The notes under the pieces are model-generated. The model was not told the DNA's origin, did no database searches, and saw nothing but the letters and a program-made list of their open reading frames with translations. This document shows, one piece after another, positions 10,247 through 21,237 of a stretch of 64,000 bases of DNA. The first letter of the stretch is position 1, and every line of letters begins with the position of its first letter. This stretch comes from Laburnicola sp. R22_1 (lineage: Eukaryota; Ascomycota; Dothideomycetes; Pleosporales; Didymosphaeriaceae): positions 2,466,860-2,530,859 of the forward strand of contig JACONQ010000015.1 of NCBI GenBank assembly GCA_014281115.1, given 5' to 3'. Made by a program: the position numbers and the translations under genes.

Positions 10247-11063
10247 ATGGAGTCCAACCTCATGTCTTCTTCGTCCGCCCCGAAGCCCCTCTTCCCAAGG
10301 TAAGTCCTCTCAACCTCCCAATCCCCCCCGACCACCCACCAACATCCCTCCTCCCAGGACCAACCAAGAACCCCTCGGCTGGAACTTCGAAGACGTCAAA
10401 GGCCGCGACAAAGGCCAAGCAATCCCCAACACATGGTGGTTCATCAACTGGGACCGCACCGCGTACCTCGACCTCTCCGCCACCCCTGCCCCCACCGCCT
10501 CCCGCCCCCACCTCCTCTTCTACGCCGTCCACCCCCTGAAGAAGAAATACGAAGGCTCCGGCATCGTCTTCGACGACGCGACGCGCAACATAATCGGCTG
10601 CTACAAGACCCACGCCGACACGAGTATCGGCCAAGAATCGTACATCGAAGCCCAACTAGCGAAATACGATCATTCCCTTTCCATGCAAGAACGCCAGCAC
10701 CTCCTCGCCATCCCGCACCGAAACCGCACCCGCGAGCAGAAACAGGAGCTCAAGGACCTCACCGAAGAGATTGACAGTCATCCAAGGGACCTCCGTCGTC
10801 TGAACGGCTTGTATCTTGATCCGCGCCCGGAGAGCATCGCCCTGCATAAGGAGGAGGTTTACGTCATGCATCCGGCTATGGTTCTTGGACATCCGATCGG
10901 GAACTATGGGGACCAGTATCGGGTGTTGGAGTATAGGATTCGGAGGGCGATGGGCGATGCGTTTAACGTGGAGACGGATCTGCCGCGGTATCGGGTTAGC
11001 GAGGCGCGGGCTTGTGAGCGGGCGGGGGAGCCGGAGCCGGGGTTTAAGGAGGGAGACGATTAG
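10247..11063 (+). CDS. Uncharacterised 252-residue protein
   Basis: Exons 10247-10299 and 10358-11063 flank a 58-bp GT-AG intron and give 252 residues. An unspliced reading starting at 10110 would add a low-complexity Pro/Ser-rich N-terminus made of leader and intron sequence, so the spliced model is preferred. The protein is hydrophilic with no signal peptide or membrane segment. It has an aromatic NTWWFINWDR segment, a KKKYEGSGIVFDD stretch, a charged helical middle (REQKQELKDLTEEID) and a YRVLEYRIRRAMG segment. No family was recognised. It has its own TATA box and a probable leader intron, suggesting real expression. The start could instead be the ATG at 10262. Confidence 0.65.
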
Positions 11064-11817
11064 GAAGTAGAGATTGCTGCTGGGTTGGAAGGTGGAATTG
11101 GACGTGTAGGCGAGCATTTTGCACCAACTAACCAACTAGCAAATATATCGTGTAAACACTATCTATCCATTCGTAGTGCTTTTGTTCTTTCCTTTTCATC
11201 CCCGCTTCACAGTATACATGCGGTCCGAAAAGAGGCTTATCGTACGAAATACCTCCTATTCCCATGCCCGAATCTAAAAGTCCACACACACCTAACATAC
11301 ACAGCCGCCCCCAAAAGCATTCCAAACACCATCTGCAAAACCCCTCGAATCACACCAAGCTACACCGCCTCTTCGCACGTCCGTCTTCCCTCCTCCACAT
11401 ATCTCTCTTTGCATAAAAATACCTTCCTTCATCGCGCGGTGTACTAGCCAGACGCCCATGGTCTGGTGTAGTGTGTTATAATGCTCTTTGACATGATTTG
11501 AAACGAACCCCTTCGTCCTTTTCCCACACACAGGCAGGTAGGGGAAAAAAAAAGCAACATAGGACGAATGTATTCTTTTTTTTTGGCATCTGTTATGTAT
11601 ACATTGCGAATTGCGAAGGTGATGGAGATAGCACAACGGGATCAATGCGATGATGATGATAGCCAGAGGAGAGGGCCCAGAAAGCTACGATTCGACATGG
11701 TCGCACACACACCACCCACAAACCTCAGTGTAATCACAACAAATTAGTATAACCACACAACAACACGCCCGCCCACATTCCAATATGTACAGCTTCTTTA
11801 CAAAACGACTACGCAGC
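11064..11817. other. Convergent intergenic region
   Basis: Sequence between the 3' ends of the upstream plus-strand gene and the minus-strand RBR ligase gene. It contains two poly-A/T runs near 11546 and 11577 that could serve 3'-end formation. Nothing else was seen. Confidence 0.6.
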
Positions 11818-13233
11818 TCAACTATCCTGCTCATCCAACTCCATCTGTATGCGCACCGCCTCCCTCTCCCAAAACTCAGCCACCTGTTCCGCGCCCCGCG
11901 CTCCACCAAACCGCACATTCGCACCCGCCATATCGCCCTCCGCCATCTCCATCAACCGCTGATAACACGCCTTATTCTTCGGGTTATTGAAATGCTCGTA
12001 TGGCCTGTCCGGGTTGAGCCACGCGCCGCAAAGATAGCAAAAGTGCGTCTTGCACTGGAAACACGTCATGTGGTTGCAGCCGTACGATTTCTGACACGGC
12101 ACGTCGCACGTGGGGCACGGCGACGTGTTGCGCAGGATGAAGTTGAGCGAGGCTTGGTCTTCCTCGGTGAGTTGGGTGGACTCGCGCGGCTCGCAGCGGA
12201 CGAAGTCGCCGTGCCACGAGGCGAGGCAGACTTTGCAGAAGGCGAGGGTGCAGTCTTCGCAGACGGCTAGGCGGTCCATCTTCGAGGTTCCGACTCGCCT
12301 TTTTTCGATGCCGTGAGGTGGTGCCGCTGGCTCTTCTAACGGGGCGGGGTCCACGTCTTCGGCTTCGGAGTCTGAAGAGTCGATTTGGCGGACGTCGGTG
12401 ATTTTGGGGTACTTGTCGCTTCGCATGGCGCCTTGGCACCAGGAGCGTGGGCAGTAGACGATGGAGGGGTCGGCTTCTATTTTCTTCTTTCGCTTGAGTT
12501 TCGCGTAGCGCTCGATTGTGTCGAGTTCGAGCGGGATTTGCAACAGCTCTTTCGGCGACAATAAGCGTTCCTTCTTTTTCCCGCTGGCCGTTGGCTTCCC
12601 GCAGTCCGTGGACATGCATTTCACATTGTCGACATCTCCCTCTTTGATGCAGGTGTTGTAGTAGTCCTGCAGACACGCCACGCAGAAGACGTGGCTGCAC
12701 CGCTCCATCTGGTAGCACACGGAGCCGTTCTTCGGCTCAAGGCAGACTTCGCAATCGAACGTCTCCTTGTCGAAAAGTTCCCGCTTCATGCGCCTGCTGT
12801 ATTCTAGAAGCTCGTCTTTGATGGTGGTCGGGAGCGTGAGCTCGGATAGCCCGAACGCCGTCTCGGCTGCTTCTTGCAGGTAGGTGACGTATGAGAACAG
12901 GACTTGTCCACCGCCGTATTCTTCCCATAGTGACGATGCCTCCTTCACCAGCTTGTCTATTATATCGGGCGGGAGCCAGGGTGGCGTAGTGGATAGTTTG
13001 ACGGATGGCGGGGCGTCGGCGGGGTATTGCGCAGGAAGGTCGATCTCGAGGTGGAGCGGCGGCAGGTAGGCTATCCTATTCACGTGTTGCCCGGGCTCGA
13101 AAGTGATAGGCAGCGGCGTGGTAGGCGCTACTAGAAGATGGATATGCGCAGCGAAGGGCGTCGCAGGGTCGAGGACCAGCTCTGGATATATGGACTGCAG
13201 CGTATCGAGCTCTTCGGCACGCTCGTCGTCCAT
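11818..13233 (-). CDS. itt1: RWD-RBR E3 ubiquitin ligase (Itt1/RNF14 type)
   Basis: Intronless, 471 residues from the ATG at 13233; the in-frame GTG further upstream at 13251 is not a credible start. Residues 1-130 are an RWD domain (EELDTLQSIYPEL near the start). RING1 begins at C161 (CEVC...CSHVFCVAC), an in-between-RING region carries cysteines from 261 to ~343, and RING2 starts at C373 (CPTC). C386, in the YGCNHMTC motif, sits where RBR ligases have the catalytic cysteine that forms a ubiquitin thioester. The order RWD-RING-IBR-RING matches RNF14 in animals and Itt1 in yeast, linked to translation termination and stalled-ribosome ubiquitination. All key cysteines seen are present. It is divergent from the CAX4-like gene, with 457 bp between. 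Confidence 0.92.
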   Translation of the reverse strand: MDDERAEELDTLQSIYPELVLDPATPFAAHIHLLVAPTTPLPITFEPGQHVNRIAYLPPLHLEIDLPAQYPADAPPSVKLSTTPPWLPPDIIDKLVKEASSLWEEYGGGQVLFSYVTYLQEAAETAFGLSELTLPTTIKDELLEYSRRMKRELFDKETFDCEVCLEPKNGSVCYQMERCSHVFCVACLQDYYNTCIKEGDVDNVKCMSTDCGKPTASGKKKERLLSPKELLQIPLELDTIERYAKLKRKKKIEADPSIVYCPRSWCQGAMRSDKYPKITDVRQIDSSDSEAEDVDPAPLEEPAAPPHGIEKRRVGTSKMDRLAVCEDCTLAFCKVCLASWHGDFVRCEPRESTQLTEEDQASLNFILRNTSPCPTCDVPCQKSYGCNHMTCFQCKTHFCYLCGAWLNPDRPYEHFNNPKNKACYQRLMEMAEGDMAGANVRFGGARGAEQVAEFWEREAVRIQMELDEQDS

Positions 13234-13690
13234 ACTGGCGCTGCTTACCACGAGTGTTGGTCAGGGCCAGCAATTGGGTAGAGAATAGCGGTAGCTGGAG
13301 GCGATGGTGGAGGGGCGAAGGCGATGGTGGAGGGGCGGAGAGGATGAGTGGAGGTGATTGGGGTTTGTTAGGTAGGGAGAGGATCAGGTCTCAGACGGAC
13401 CAAGACCTGCACCCTGGAAGGAATGCAGCAATGTGAGAAGGCGGCGAGCATCCTGAGTCACCGTGGGAAATCGCTTTATGAGTATGGATGGACGGCGCCG
13501 ATGGGTGAGGCTAGTAGATCCGTGAAGCTCGCCTGAGTGCACGGGTCACGGGTGCACGGGTCCAAGCCACAGGTCATGTGATTTTCCACCAGCGGCACGT
13601 GATCTTGGGCCTCCCGAGGTCGACAACATCCCTGCCACCGTTGGCCGTCATCGCTCTACGAGCCTTCCCCTGGTCGCCCTCACCAGCACC

Positions 13691-14508
13691 ATGGAGGGCC
13701 CGCCGCTTGCGTCGCTGTCCCTGACGCATGTGCACTATGTAAGGCTTCAGACATGTGCCGTGTACGGCGCGGCTAACATGTACAGAACCCCGACGACCGC
13801 ATTTCGTACCTCTGCGCATGGCTCGCCCTCGTCCCCCAAGCGCTCTGCGTCATCTACGCGACCCTGATCTGGAGCAACCGCGAGATCGAGATCATGTTGA
13901 TGTTCGCCGGCCAGCTGGCCTGTGAAGCCGTCAACTGGGTTCTGAAACGATATATCAAAGAAGAGCGACCGCGGGGTATTGCCCATTTTTTCTTCTTCTT
14001 CTTCTTCAATGGCACACGTGTAGCATCCGGGCGCTAATGCTTGGCAGAAATGCACGGCAAGGGCTACGGCATGCCGTCGTCGCATGCCCAATTCGTCACC
14101 TTCTTCTCCGTCACACTGACCCTGTTCCTCCTCTTCCGCCACGTCCCCCACCCGACCGAGACGCACACGCCCCTCACCTTCTTCCAGCGCCTCGTGCTGT
14201 CCGTGCTCGCTCTGTTTTCTGCGGCCGCCGTGGCTGGCAGCCGTATCTATCTCAGCTATCACACCCCGAAGCAGGTGTGGGCCGGTTGTCTCGCAGGAGT
14301 CGTCTTTGCTATGGTGTGGTTCGGCTTTACAACATATCTACGGAGCTGGGGGTGGGTACAGTGGGCATTGGATACCGATTTGGCGCGCATCTTCAGGGTC
14401 AGGGACCTGGTGGTGCAAGAAGATTTGGTGGACTCGGGATGGGCCCGTTGGGTGGAGAGGAGGCGAAGGAGGTCAGGGTTCAAGGTCCAGGCTAAGAAGG
14501 TCAAGTGA
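13691..14508 (+). CDS. cax4: Dolichyl-diphosphate phosphatase (Cax4/DOLPP1), PAP2 family
   Basis: Three exons (13691-13738, 13786-13975, 14048-14508) with introns of 47 and 72 bp give 232 residues, the usual size. It carries the complete PAP2 phosphatase signature: K70-x6-R77-P78 (KRYIKEERP), P89-S-S-H92 (GMPSSHAQF) and S144-R-x5-H151 (SRIYLSYH). The GKGYGMPSSHAQF run is diagnostic of the dolichyl-diphosphate subfamily. Four or five hydrophobic segments place it in the ER membrane, where it removes a phosphate from dolichyl diphosphate on the lumenal side to recycle the lipid carrier for N-glycosylation. The second intron contains a CTT run before its acceptor. Confidence 0.93.
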
Positions 14509-14740
14509 TCCACTCGTGGTCAGAGCAAACGTCGACGCGATCCGGGGTACAGACGAGTATATATCCTTGCGCATCCTCACCCATCAATCCGATTGAAGTC
14601 TATCAGCCGCTACAACCGAGATCATTTTCAAATTTCGATTTTCGATTTTCGACTATCTACCAGCCGGCCGGTATCGTGGCCGTCTCCACAAGCACAAGCG
14701 GACCTACTGATCTAGCGTATGCCCGACTCGAGACAGCGTT

Positions 14741-15701
14741 TTAGACAAAGGCCAGTTGCTGTGCGCGGCCCGGACGATCTGGGAAGGCGAACGATGCGGC
14801 CCAGGCTGCAAATGATGTACACGGTGGTACTGCCGTCACTAGCCCTCCCTGGATCGATGACTTCTGCACCACCGCCACAATGCACAGACACATCCCCGCG
14901 GACGCGAGAGCCATGAGCATGTATCTGTGGGAGGTTAGAACCAACTTCCCTAGGAAGCACAAGACTTACAACTTGTCGTACGTTATCCGCCGACATTGTA
15001 GCGTAAGGTACATGAGGATCGAAACGGACCAAGCGCCGAGGACACTGCAAGAGAACGTCAGCTTGGAAGATTACCTGGAAGATGTCGACTTACGCCCACG
15101 CAAGCCTGGGCTTGACAGCCGCGTCATTTCGCAGCATGAAAAACATGACGCTGGTTATCCCCATCAGAGGCCCTACCAAGCTCTTCGCAGCGCCCATCAA
15201 ATAGCCCCCACAGATCAACAACATGCTCATGCATGTCCCGATTGCTATCGTCGGGACATGATGCGGGCGAGGACCCATCGCCTCCGGGACTGGAAAAGCT
15301 CTTCCTACCGCCAGTTGATTGTCAACAGCTGCAGCCGGTGCTACCAAGGCTGCGCATGCCAAAATGGTGATACATCGAGACATATTCCATGTTTCCAGGC
15401 GTCGAAGTGTTCCAAGGATCATTTCCCACGTGTCGCCCCTAGTCTCAGACTCCGGTGGCGGCAGAGTCTCATCGTCATCGTACTGGTCTTCCCCTGGACC
15501 ATGGCAAACTGCTCGCATTTCTTCTCCCGCCTTGATCATTGCTCTCTTACGGACCGCAAATGTCCCAAAGCCCCGGTCAATTCGCATTTCCATCAATGCC
15601 AGTTCCACGAGGGGGTTGTATGAAGCCTCATGGATGGAGGCCTCCAATTTCGTCTTGTCCTTTTCACACAGGACTAGGAGACTAACATTAGTGTGCATTT
15701 T
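14741..15701 (-). CDS. Multispanning membrane protein of unknown family, paralogue A
   Basis: Three exons (15701-15094, 15044-14970, 14924-14741) with introns of 49 and 45 bp give 288 residues. The N-terminal half is soluble and acidic (YDDDETLPPPE). The C-terminal half has four to five hydrophobic segments, including GPLMGITSVMFFMLRND, AVLGAWSVSILMYL, LMALASAGMCLCIVAVV and LVTAVPPCTSFAAW. The part from LMGITSV to the end is clearly homologous to the gene at 18727-19229 (LMGISSV, RND, LAWAVLGAWS versus FAWMVFGAWS, KSSIQGGLVT versus KSSLQNGLVT). Both introns are at identical positions and phases, and both middle exons are 75 nt. No known family was recognised. The start at 15701 is the first ATG; the exon-1 part is less certain than the rest. 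Confidence 0.7.
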
Positions 15702-16244
15702 AGGAGTGACGAGGACCACGTACTACTCGATATGTTGAATGTTATCGGAACGTCGCCTGAGCTGTGACTGAGTTGCTTAGAATCGAAGTGGAAACAGCTT
15801 TTGTCGCCTATAGAGTTGGACTGCGGAGTGCGGAGCTTTTTGGGGAGCCGTAAGGATTTTTCTCGCGGTGCCTCTTGGTGGAGGCGAAGCAAGAATCTAA
15901 CAACTTGACGACGGGTCAGTGCCAGCCTGATACGAGAAAGGCACGCAGAGGGATACCTTGGTTTTCGCCTACTGCAATCGTCATTGGCCGAGGAGCTGAA
16001 GAACTTCTCAAGCTGAGAGTTTTCGTGGTATTGTGGCGTCGTTCCGGATTAAATCGCGCAAGGCTGAGGCCAAAATATGGCGACTTTTTATGCGGGACCA
16101 CGCCTTGAGAGGAGTTCTTCACCGGTAGGCTGCGTCAGCCTAGCTACACGGCGCCCATCAACTGCACTCAAGGTCGGCGCTCTTTCCACGTTTGCTGACG
16201 CCTTGTCATATCACCCTTCTTTTTCGACGTCAACTCCATACAGC

Positions 16245-17352
16245 ATGTTACCTACATTTATCTCTAAGGAAAACGAAACTTTGGAGGAACGACCGGTGCC
16301 CTGTCGCGCTTGGCTGCCGATACAGTGAGTTGCTCAACTTCCGATTGGGAAAAAACTAGCTGACCCTGTGTAGGCGTGTTCGCGACTGGATGTCAACAGA
16401 AAGGGAAACTTTGCCGACCTACTCTTCGCAGCGTACCGACTACTGCAACCTGACTTGGGATGAGAAACACGATGGTGGAGAAATGGGTATGGTGGCCACG
16501 AGTGAGGAACATTCGACGACGAGACCTGAACGGTCCCCAGTGAGCGAGCAAGTCGCCGCTGTCGGAATGAGCTGTCGTGTTCGGGGTGCCTCCATAACAG
16601 CATTATACCGTGTACCGAGAGTGCGCAAAGTCTTCTCGATCATAGTTCGGGGTGCCTCTGCGCTCAGGAGCTTTCGGGGTCTGACTACGTCGGAGCACAG
16701 AGGTTGCGACCAACTGGTTTGTTGGTCGGAGGAGAACATTTGGGATCTGCCGGAGAAAGGCTTGGACCATGGGGAAAGACCGTCGGATCTTCTCGACAAC
16801 CCGGACTACCGCTGTTTCTTTGATTCTCGCATATTCAATGTGTCGCCTCTAGAGACGCAGCAGACCGATCCCAAGCGTCGACTGACGCTGATGACTGCTC
16901 ACGAGGCGTTGGAAAATCTTTCCGAGGGGGTCGAGATCGACGGGACCTTGAACATCCATCCATATGCCCGAACGGTTATACTCGCCAGCAGCTTCCTTGC
17001 CGGTGCCGGAGCAGCCATATACGAGCATGCGTGCTTATCTCGTTTGACAACAGAAGCTTCCTTCGATGCGCCTCCCGATGACTGGAAGGGCCATGCGCCG
17101 TGGGATCTGGGTTGGGTGATTACCGAGCAAGTAGTGTTTATAACTGCCACGACGGCGATTTACCACACGAACAGGCGTCATCGGTACCAGGATCGGTTTC
17201 TCCTAGCGGGAATCTCTCTCGGAGCGCTTGCTGGGATGGGCATATATAGGGATGTGTTGGATACGATAGTGGAGGTTGTGCCGTGGACGATTCTTCTGGC
17301 GCTTCTTTTAAGCTTGGTTGCGCATGGGTTGGGGATTGGGAAAGTGGGGTAA
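16245..17352 (+). CDS. Multispanning membrane protein, possible distant relative B
   Basis: Exons 16245-16324 and 16374-17352, with a 49-bp intron, give 352 residues; an upstream in-frame ATG at 16077 would add 56. The first ~225 residues are soluble and polar. The C-terminus has four hydrophobic segments: ARTVILASSFLAGAGAAIY, LGWVITEQVVFITATTAIY, FLLAGISLGALAGMGIY and VVPWTILLALLLSLVAHGL. A basic loop NRRHRYQDR between segments two and three corresponds in position to the CHRVSNHRLY loop of the gene at 18727. Topology, order and spacing match the two flanking paralogues, but sequence identity is low, so the kinship is inferred. Function unknown. Confidence 0.65.
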
Positions 17353-18726
17353 AGGGTACACCATGCTCAAGTTCAAAGGAAGGAAACTTTACTTGAACCT
17401 TGAACATGCTGTACCCGTAGGATCGTCAGCCTGCTGGCTTCTTACGCTCGCTTGTCGCGACGTTATAGGGGCACTCGCTTTGATCGCTCTATTCCTTCCT
17501 TTGGGTCCTCTTTCATATTGGGGGTTCGCCTCCTGTTGCTGCAGCTCTTTTTTTTTTTATCAAATTAGATCCTTCTTCAACACGACGATTCATTCGGACC
17601 TTGTTAGCCTTGTGTCTACTTGTGCTTTGTGAAATTGGCAAATTGCTTCAGTTATCATCGACTTCTCGCTCTCCAGGATCAGTTACACCTTTGACACCAG
17701 TCACTATCTCTCCTCCCTATGACAAAGGGTGAACATTCTTCTGTTTATGCTGTTCACGGAATGGGAAAAGGAGACGAAGTGGCGTTGTGATATTTCAATA
17801 CTTGGTGGACTTGCGCTCAACACTGCTTCTCAGCTGTTGGAGTATTCTGCGCTTTTCGGTGTCATTGGGCGCTTTTTTTTTAATGTTTTCTGTCTATGTG
17901 ATCTGTGGGGAGGGAAACGGAATGGTGTATGTGTGTTTGATGGAGCGGGTTCTCGGGTTGCTTGCCGTTGAGAGTATCTCCAACGACGACGACGACGACG
18001 ACGACGACGGTAATTTCCAGGTGAGAGATGTAGTGTAGTGGGACTTTGGGAGTGGGTGGGATTGCACTGCTGAGCCGAGGCGCACGATGCATGTGGGCAG
18101 TTGAGCTTGCTTTTGTCTGCAGAATGGGGACCTCGCGTTAGGGAAAGTACTACGTCTACACGATTCATGCGCCTACGTGCCTTCTTTGTTGCCCTTCTTC
18201 GCGGCCGCTCCGACTTTTTTGCGAACCACTTGAGCTCGGCCTTGATTAGATGGGGGTACGTTGGGTGTTCTACCCTGGTTCTCCTAGAGGCCTCGGCAAC
18301 TAGGGCACCGCGAGGAGGCTTTAGGCTGCTAAGGTGGCTTTGCTCTTAGTAAGCAGCAGGCAGGTGGGACTACGCTGCAGTCCTGGTTAGGATGGGGAGT
18401 TGCCTGTCTTGGATTAGACAGTTCCTGGGACCCCAGGGATGGGGGATCGCGCAGTGGACGCGGTGCGGGAGTACGGAGTGGACGCACTGGACGGCTGGAT
18501 AGCATGCTGACACCACGTGAGTTTGACCAGAGGTACTATTAAACAGCTCTTCACCAAGCTCATTGCAACTGAATTCTTCAAGCATCCGAGTCACCCAATC
18601 TCCATCACATTTTGTGCGGTCTGCCTCCCGGAGTTCCAGTCTTTATACATTCTCTCAACGCCAGCCTTCCTACCCACCAACGAGACTCCTTGATAAGTGT
18701 CTCTAAGATCGACACCAGCGTCCATA
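17353..18726. other. Gene-free spacer with a (CGA)n microsatellite
   Basis: No credible gene: the open frames here start at GTG codons or lack any motif. A perfect (ACG)n tract of about nine units lies at 17983-18009. An in-frame stop at 18694 lies just before the start of the next gene. Confidence 0.55.
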
Positions 18727-19229
18727 ATGTTCAACTGCAATCGCATGAAGACGCCTTCTTGGTGCACTCATGTATGCATCTGCCTTCTTTGCGCCACACT
18801 CATGGGCATCTCGAGCGTGCTGTGGCTGATGATGCGCAACGATCCGGCCATCGATCCTAGATTCGCATGGATGTAAGCTGCTACTCCAATCATCTTCCAC
18901 ACAGAAACATACTAACCTGTCCAGGGTATTTGGCGCGTGGTCATTCTTCAGCCTAACGTACTTCTTGTTCCAGTGCCATCGCGTAAGCAATCATCGTTTG
19001 TAAGTCCCACCTTAGGCCGTCTAAATGTGCCATGCTAACAACGCGCAGATACATCTTCTTGAGCATCGCCCTCGCAGCCACCTGTATGTGCACCCTTGCG
19101 CTGCTCCTGAAATCGTCGCTGCAGAATGGGCTTGTTACTGTTATTCCTCTTTGCACGTCTTTCGCGGCGTATACTGTCGCGTACTTTTTCCCTTCTGGGC
19201 ATTATGGACTGAGGGTTTCCGAAGCCTGA
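18727..19229 (+). CDS. Small four-helix membrane protein of unknown family, paralogue C
   Basis: Three exons (18727-18872, 18925-18999, 19049-19229) with introns of 52 and 49 bp, the first with a perfect ACTAAC branch site, give 133 residues. The start is fixed by an in-frame stop at 18694. Nearly the whole protein is four hydrophobic segments with short loops; RNDPAIDPRFAW and QCHRVSNHRLY are the two polar loops. It matches the C-terminal half of the minus-strand gene at 14741-15701, including both intron positions, their phases and the 75-nt middle exon, but lacks that protein's soluble N-terminal domain. It ends in a short polar tail. No known family was recognised. Confidence 0.72.
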
Positions 19230-20020
19230 GACTACCTATAGTGTAGCTCACTCCGACTGGATATGCTCCGGGAGTGCCTGGTTATGGAAGTGTACGGGGT
19301 TTACTTCTGGGTATTGGGTTTGCAGGACGTGGAGTGTTACTGGATGGGCTAAAGTGGTCCGGCGTTACTCAGGCATGGTATACCGAGGCATCTTCCCGTA
19401 CAATACTATTTTCGAGCTTTACCTTTTTCAATGCGTTTTCAGCACACCCACAGCTTTCCCTTACAGCGTTGTACCGTATACCAAAAGGTCTGCGATGTTT
19501 CTCTTCCTGATACTTTTTCGAAAAAAATAATGAACGAGAGGTGGTAGGACGGTACCTGCTCAAAACACGTGGATTGAGCGTTCACGTGCTGAAAGCCTAC
19601 CGCACACCATTAAAAGACGAGAGCTATCACGGTATCTTTCTTAACTGCTAGCATTCTTTTATTCTATTGTTCCGCAATTTTTGTCATCACCTTTTTACGC
19701 TCTTTTTGTTTACTAAGCAGGGGGCTCTGCTTTTTTTGTCATGTTATTTGAGATGAAAGCCTTTGTTGTCCTACCCCTAGGTAGATTAATTTAACACACC
19801 ATTCTATTGTTCATTCGTCTGCCAATATCGTCTGGCCCCACTCCCTGCGGAAGTATACGGCAGTCAGTGCCACTTTGAATTTCTGTAAAACACGGAGGGA
19901 TGCTGATTGGAGGTTTCATTGCGTATGAAGTCCAAGGTGCTCAGACACTATTACTGCTACCTCAAAGTATTGCAATTTTAAATAACGATGAACCGCTTTC
20001 ATGTGCAATCAATACTCTAC
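19230..20020. other. Gene-free spacer holding one ~110-bp repeat
   Basis: No gene supported. A short stretch at 19455-19505 resembles, in sequence and frame, part of the membrane-protein gene at 16591-16640 (TALYR(V/I)P). The repeat copy at 19685-19800 follows. Confidence 0.5.
19685..19800 (+). repeat. Little-mutated copy of the ~110-bp repeat found at 724-970
   Basis: It shares the TTACTAAGCAGGGGGCTCTGCTT core, the TTATTTGAGATGAAAGCCTTTGTTGTCCTACC stretch and the CCTAGGTAG tail with the pair at 724-970, and keeps C where those have T. It therefore approximates the pre-RIP sequence. It is non-coding, and no target duplication was identified. Confidence 0.7.
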
Positions 20021-20761
20021 TCATCGACCGAAAAACCACCCTAAATCCTCGTGGTACTGAAAGTTATACGCCACCCTCAGCCACGTTTCAAAACTTTCAT
20101 CCAGAGTATATGCCACACCACTAGACTGTCCTGATAGGTTCCGTTCCGCATAATCATTCATTGAAGCCTGGGCACGAGCCAGCCACAAGCGGAACTCCGG
20201 CTCGGGACCCTGCCCCAGCCACTCGCGCAAAGCTCCCAAGAACCAGATGGCGCTGTGCAGCATCTGTCCTTCGACGATAGTTCCGAGACCACACCTGTTT
20301 AGCTCCTAGATTTCTTGGTGGTGTATGTACGCGGCTTCATCTCGTTCGTATAACCATTGTCCGAACTGTCGTGCATGTCTCAACAAGAGGAGTTGGTCGT
20401 CGTTGGGGACAAAAGCATCTTGTGCATCATCAGACGGCGGACCAGTACCAGAGCTGGTGTACGAAGACGGCATTTCTATGCGGCTGTTTCGGTATTCCGG
20501 CTCGTCCTGCGGTGTTTCGGCCGAGTCGTGACTGTCTTGCTGGCGTCGGCGTCGATTTCGGAAGAAACGATTGTCTAGAAAGGGGTTATAAAAATCTTCT
20601 TGACATTTGGATAGGTATGGGAAGATGAAGCCCGAGAAGGGGGCTGGAACATGGACGTCGTGAGGAAGAATATGCTTACTACCGTCGGTGGTCGTGAAGA
20701 AACGTCGCACTGCGGCGCACTGGTGACGCAACCATCTGTGCACTCTACTCCTGCAGCTCAT
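20021..20761 (-). pseudogene. Unknown gene interrupted by one in-frame TAG
   Basis: From the ATG at 20761 a single frame runs to the stop at 20021 (246 codons) with only one internal stop, TAG at 20308-20306, between HHQEI and ELNRCGLGTIVEGQML. Sequence on both sides looks protein-like: an acidic Pro/Ser middle (SSGTGPPSDDAQD), then LRHARQFGQWLYERDEAAY, and after the stop IWFLGALREWLGQGPEPEF and FETWLRVAYNFQYHEDLGW. A C-to-T change in a CAG (Gln) codon would explain it. A 36-bp GT-AG segment could remove the stop but is shorter than any other intron here. Family unknown; the gene may be a recent pseudogene or the stop an assembly error. Confidence 0.55.
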
Positions 20762-21237
20762 TGGTCGATGTTCGATAGAACTGAGCGATGAACGGAGAAG
20801 ATTGGCTGAGCCTAGTTTCCTTCGCCGTCTATACGTCTGCTGTTGAGATGTAGCGAGTGATAATCGGTTAGCGATAGTGGCGAGTGGTGCGGTAAGAGCT
20901 TCGCATAGCGATAAAATGTCGTGTGGAGTGGCCGTGAGGATGAACCATTAGAGCGAAGGTAATTTTGTTTTCTGTTGTCTTTCCTGTAGTAGCAGGGGCA
21001 TGTATGACCTACGCTGCCCCTTCCGTTATAGTGAGTGCGCTATTACCTCCGCTAGGAGCGCTCTTTCCATCCAATTTGTCCTTCTAGAACCATTTACGGG
21101 AGTAACGATGGGGAAATTTCACACTGCGCATCGTCAGCGTCGTCGCATTGCTCCTTTCGGCCCCCCTTAGTGGAGATTTTGAATAGATGGACATTCCAAT
21201 ATAGACTCGTCTTTAAGACGGCTTGTGACTGCATTAT

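Noticed and set aside
13234..13251. Longer start (GTG) for the RBR ligase
   Set aside because: The upstream codon is GTG; the first ATG at 13233 gives the normal RWD start MDDERAEEL.
14880..15623. 247-codon plus-strand frame opposite paralogue A
   Set aside because: It is the antisense shadow of the minus-strand membrane-protein exons, which have paralogue and splice support.
15090..15719. Stand-alone 209-residue minus-strand protein
   Set aside because: The start is GTG, and the apparent stop lies inside an intron; splicing joins two further exons shared with the paralogue at 18727.
20287..20330. Very short intron (36 bp) removing the TAG of the unknown gene
   Set aside because: It is shorter than any other intron here, lacks branch-site spacing, and the frame is continuous through the stop; kept only as a remote option.
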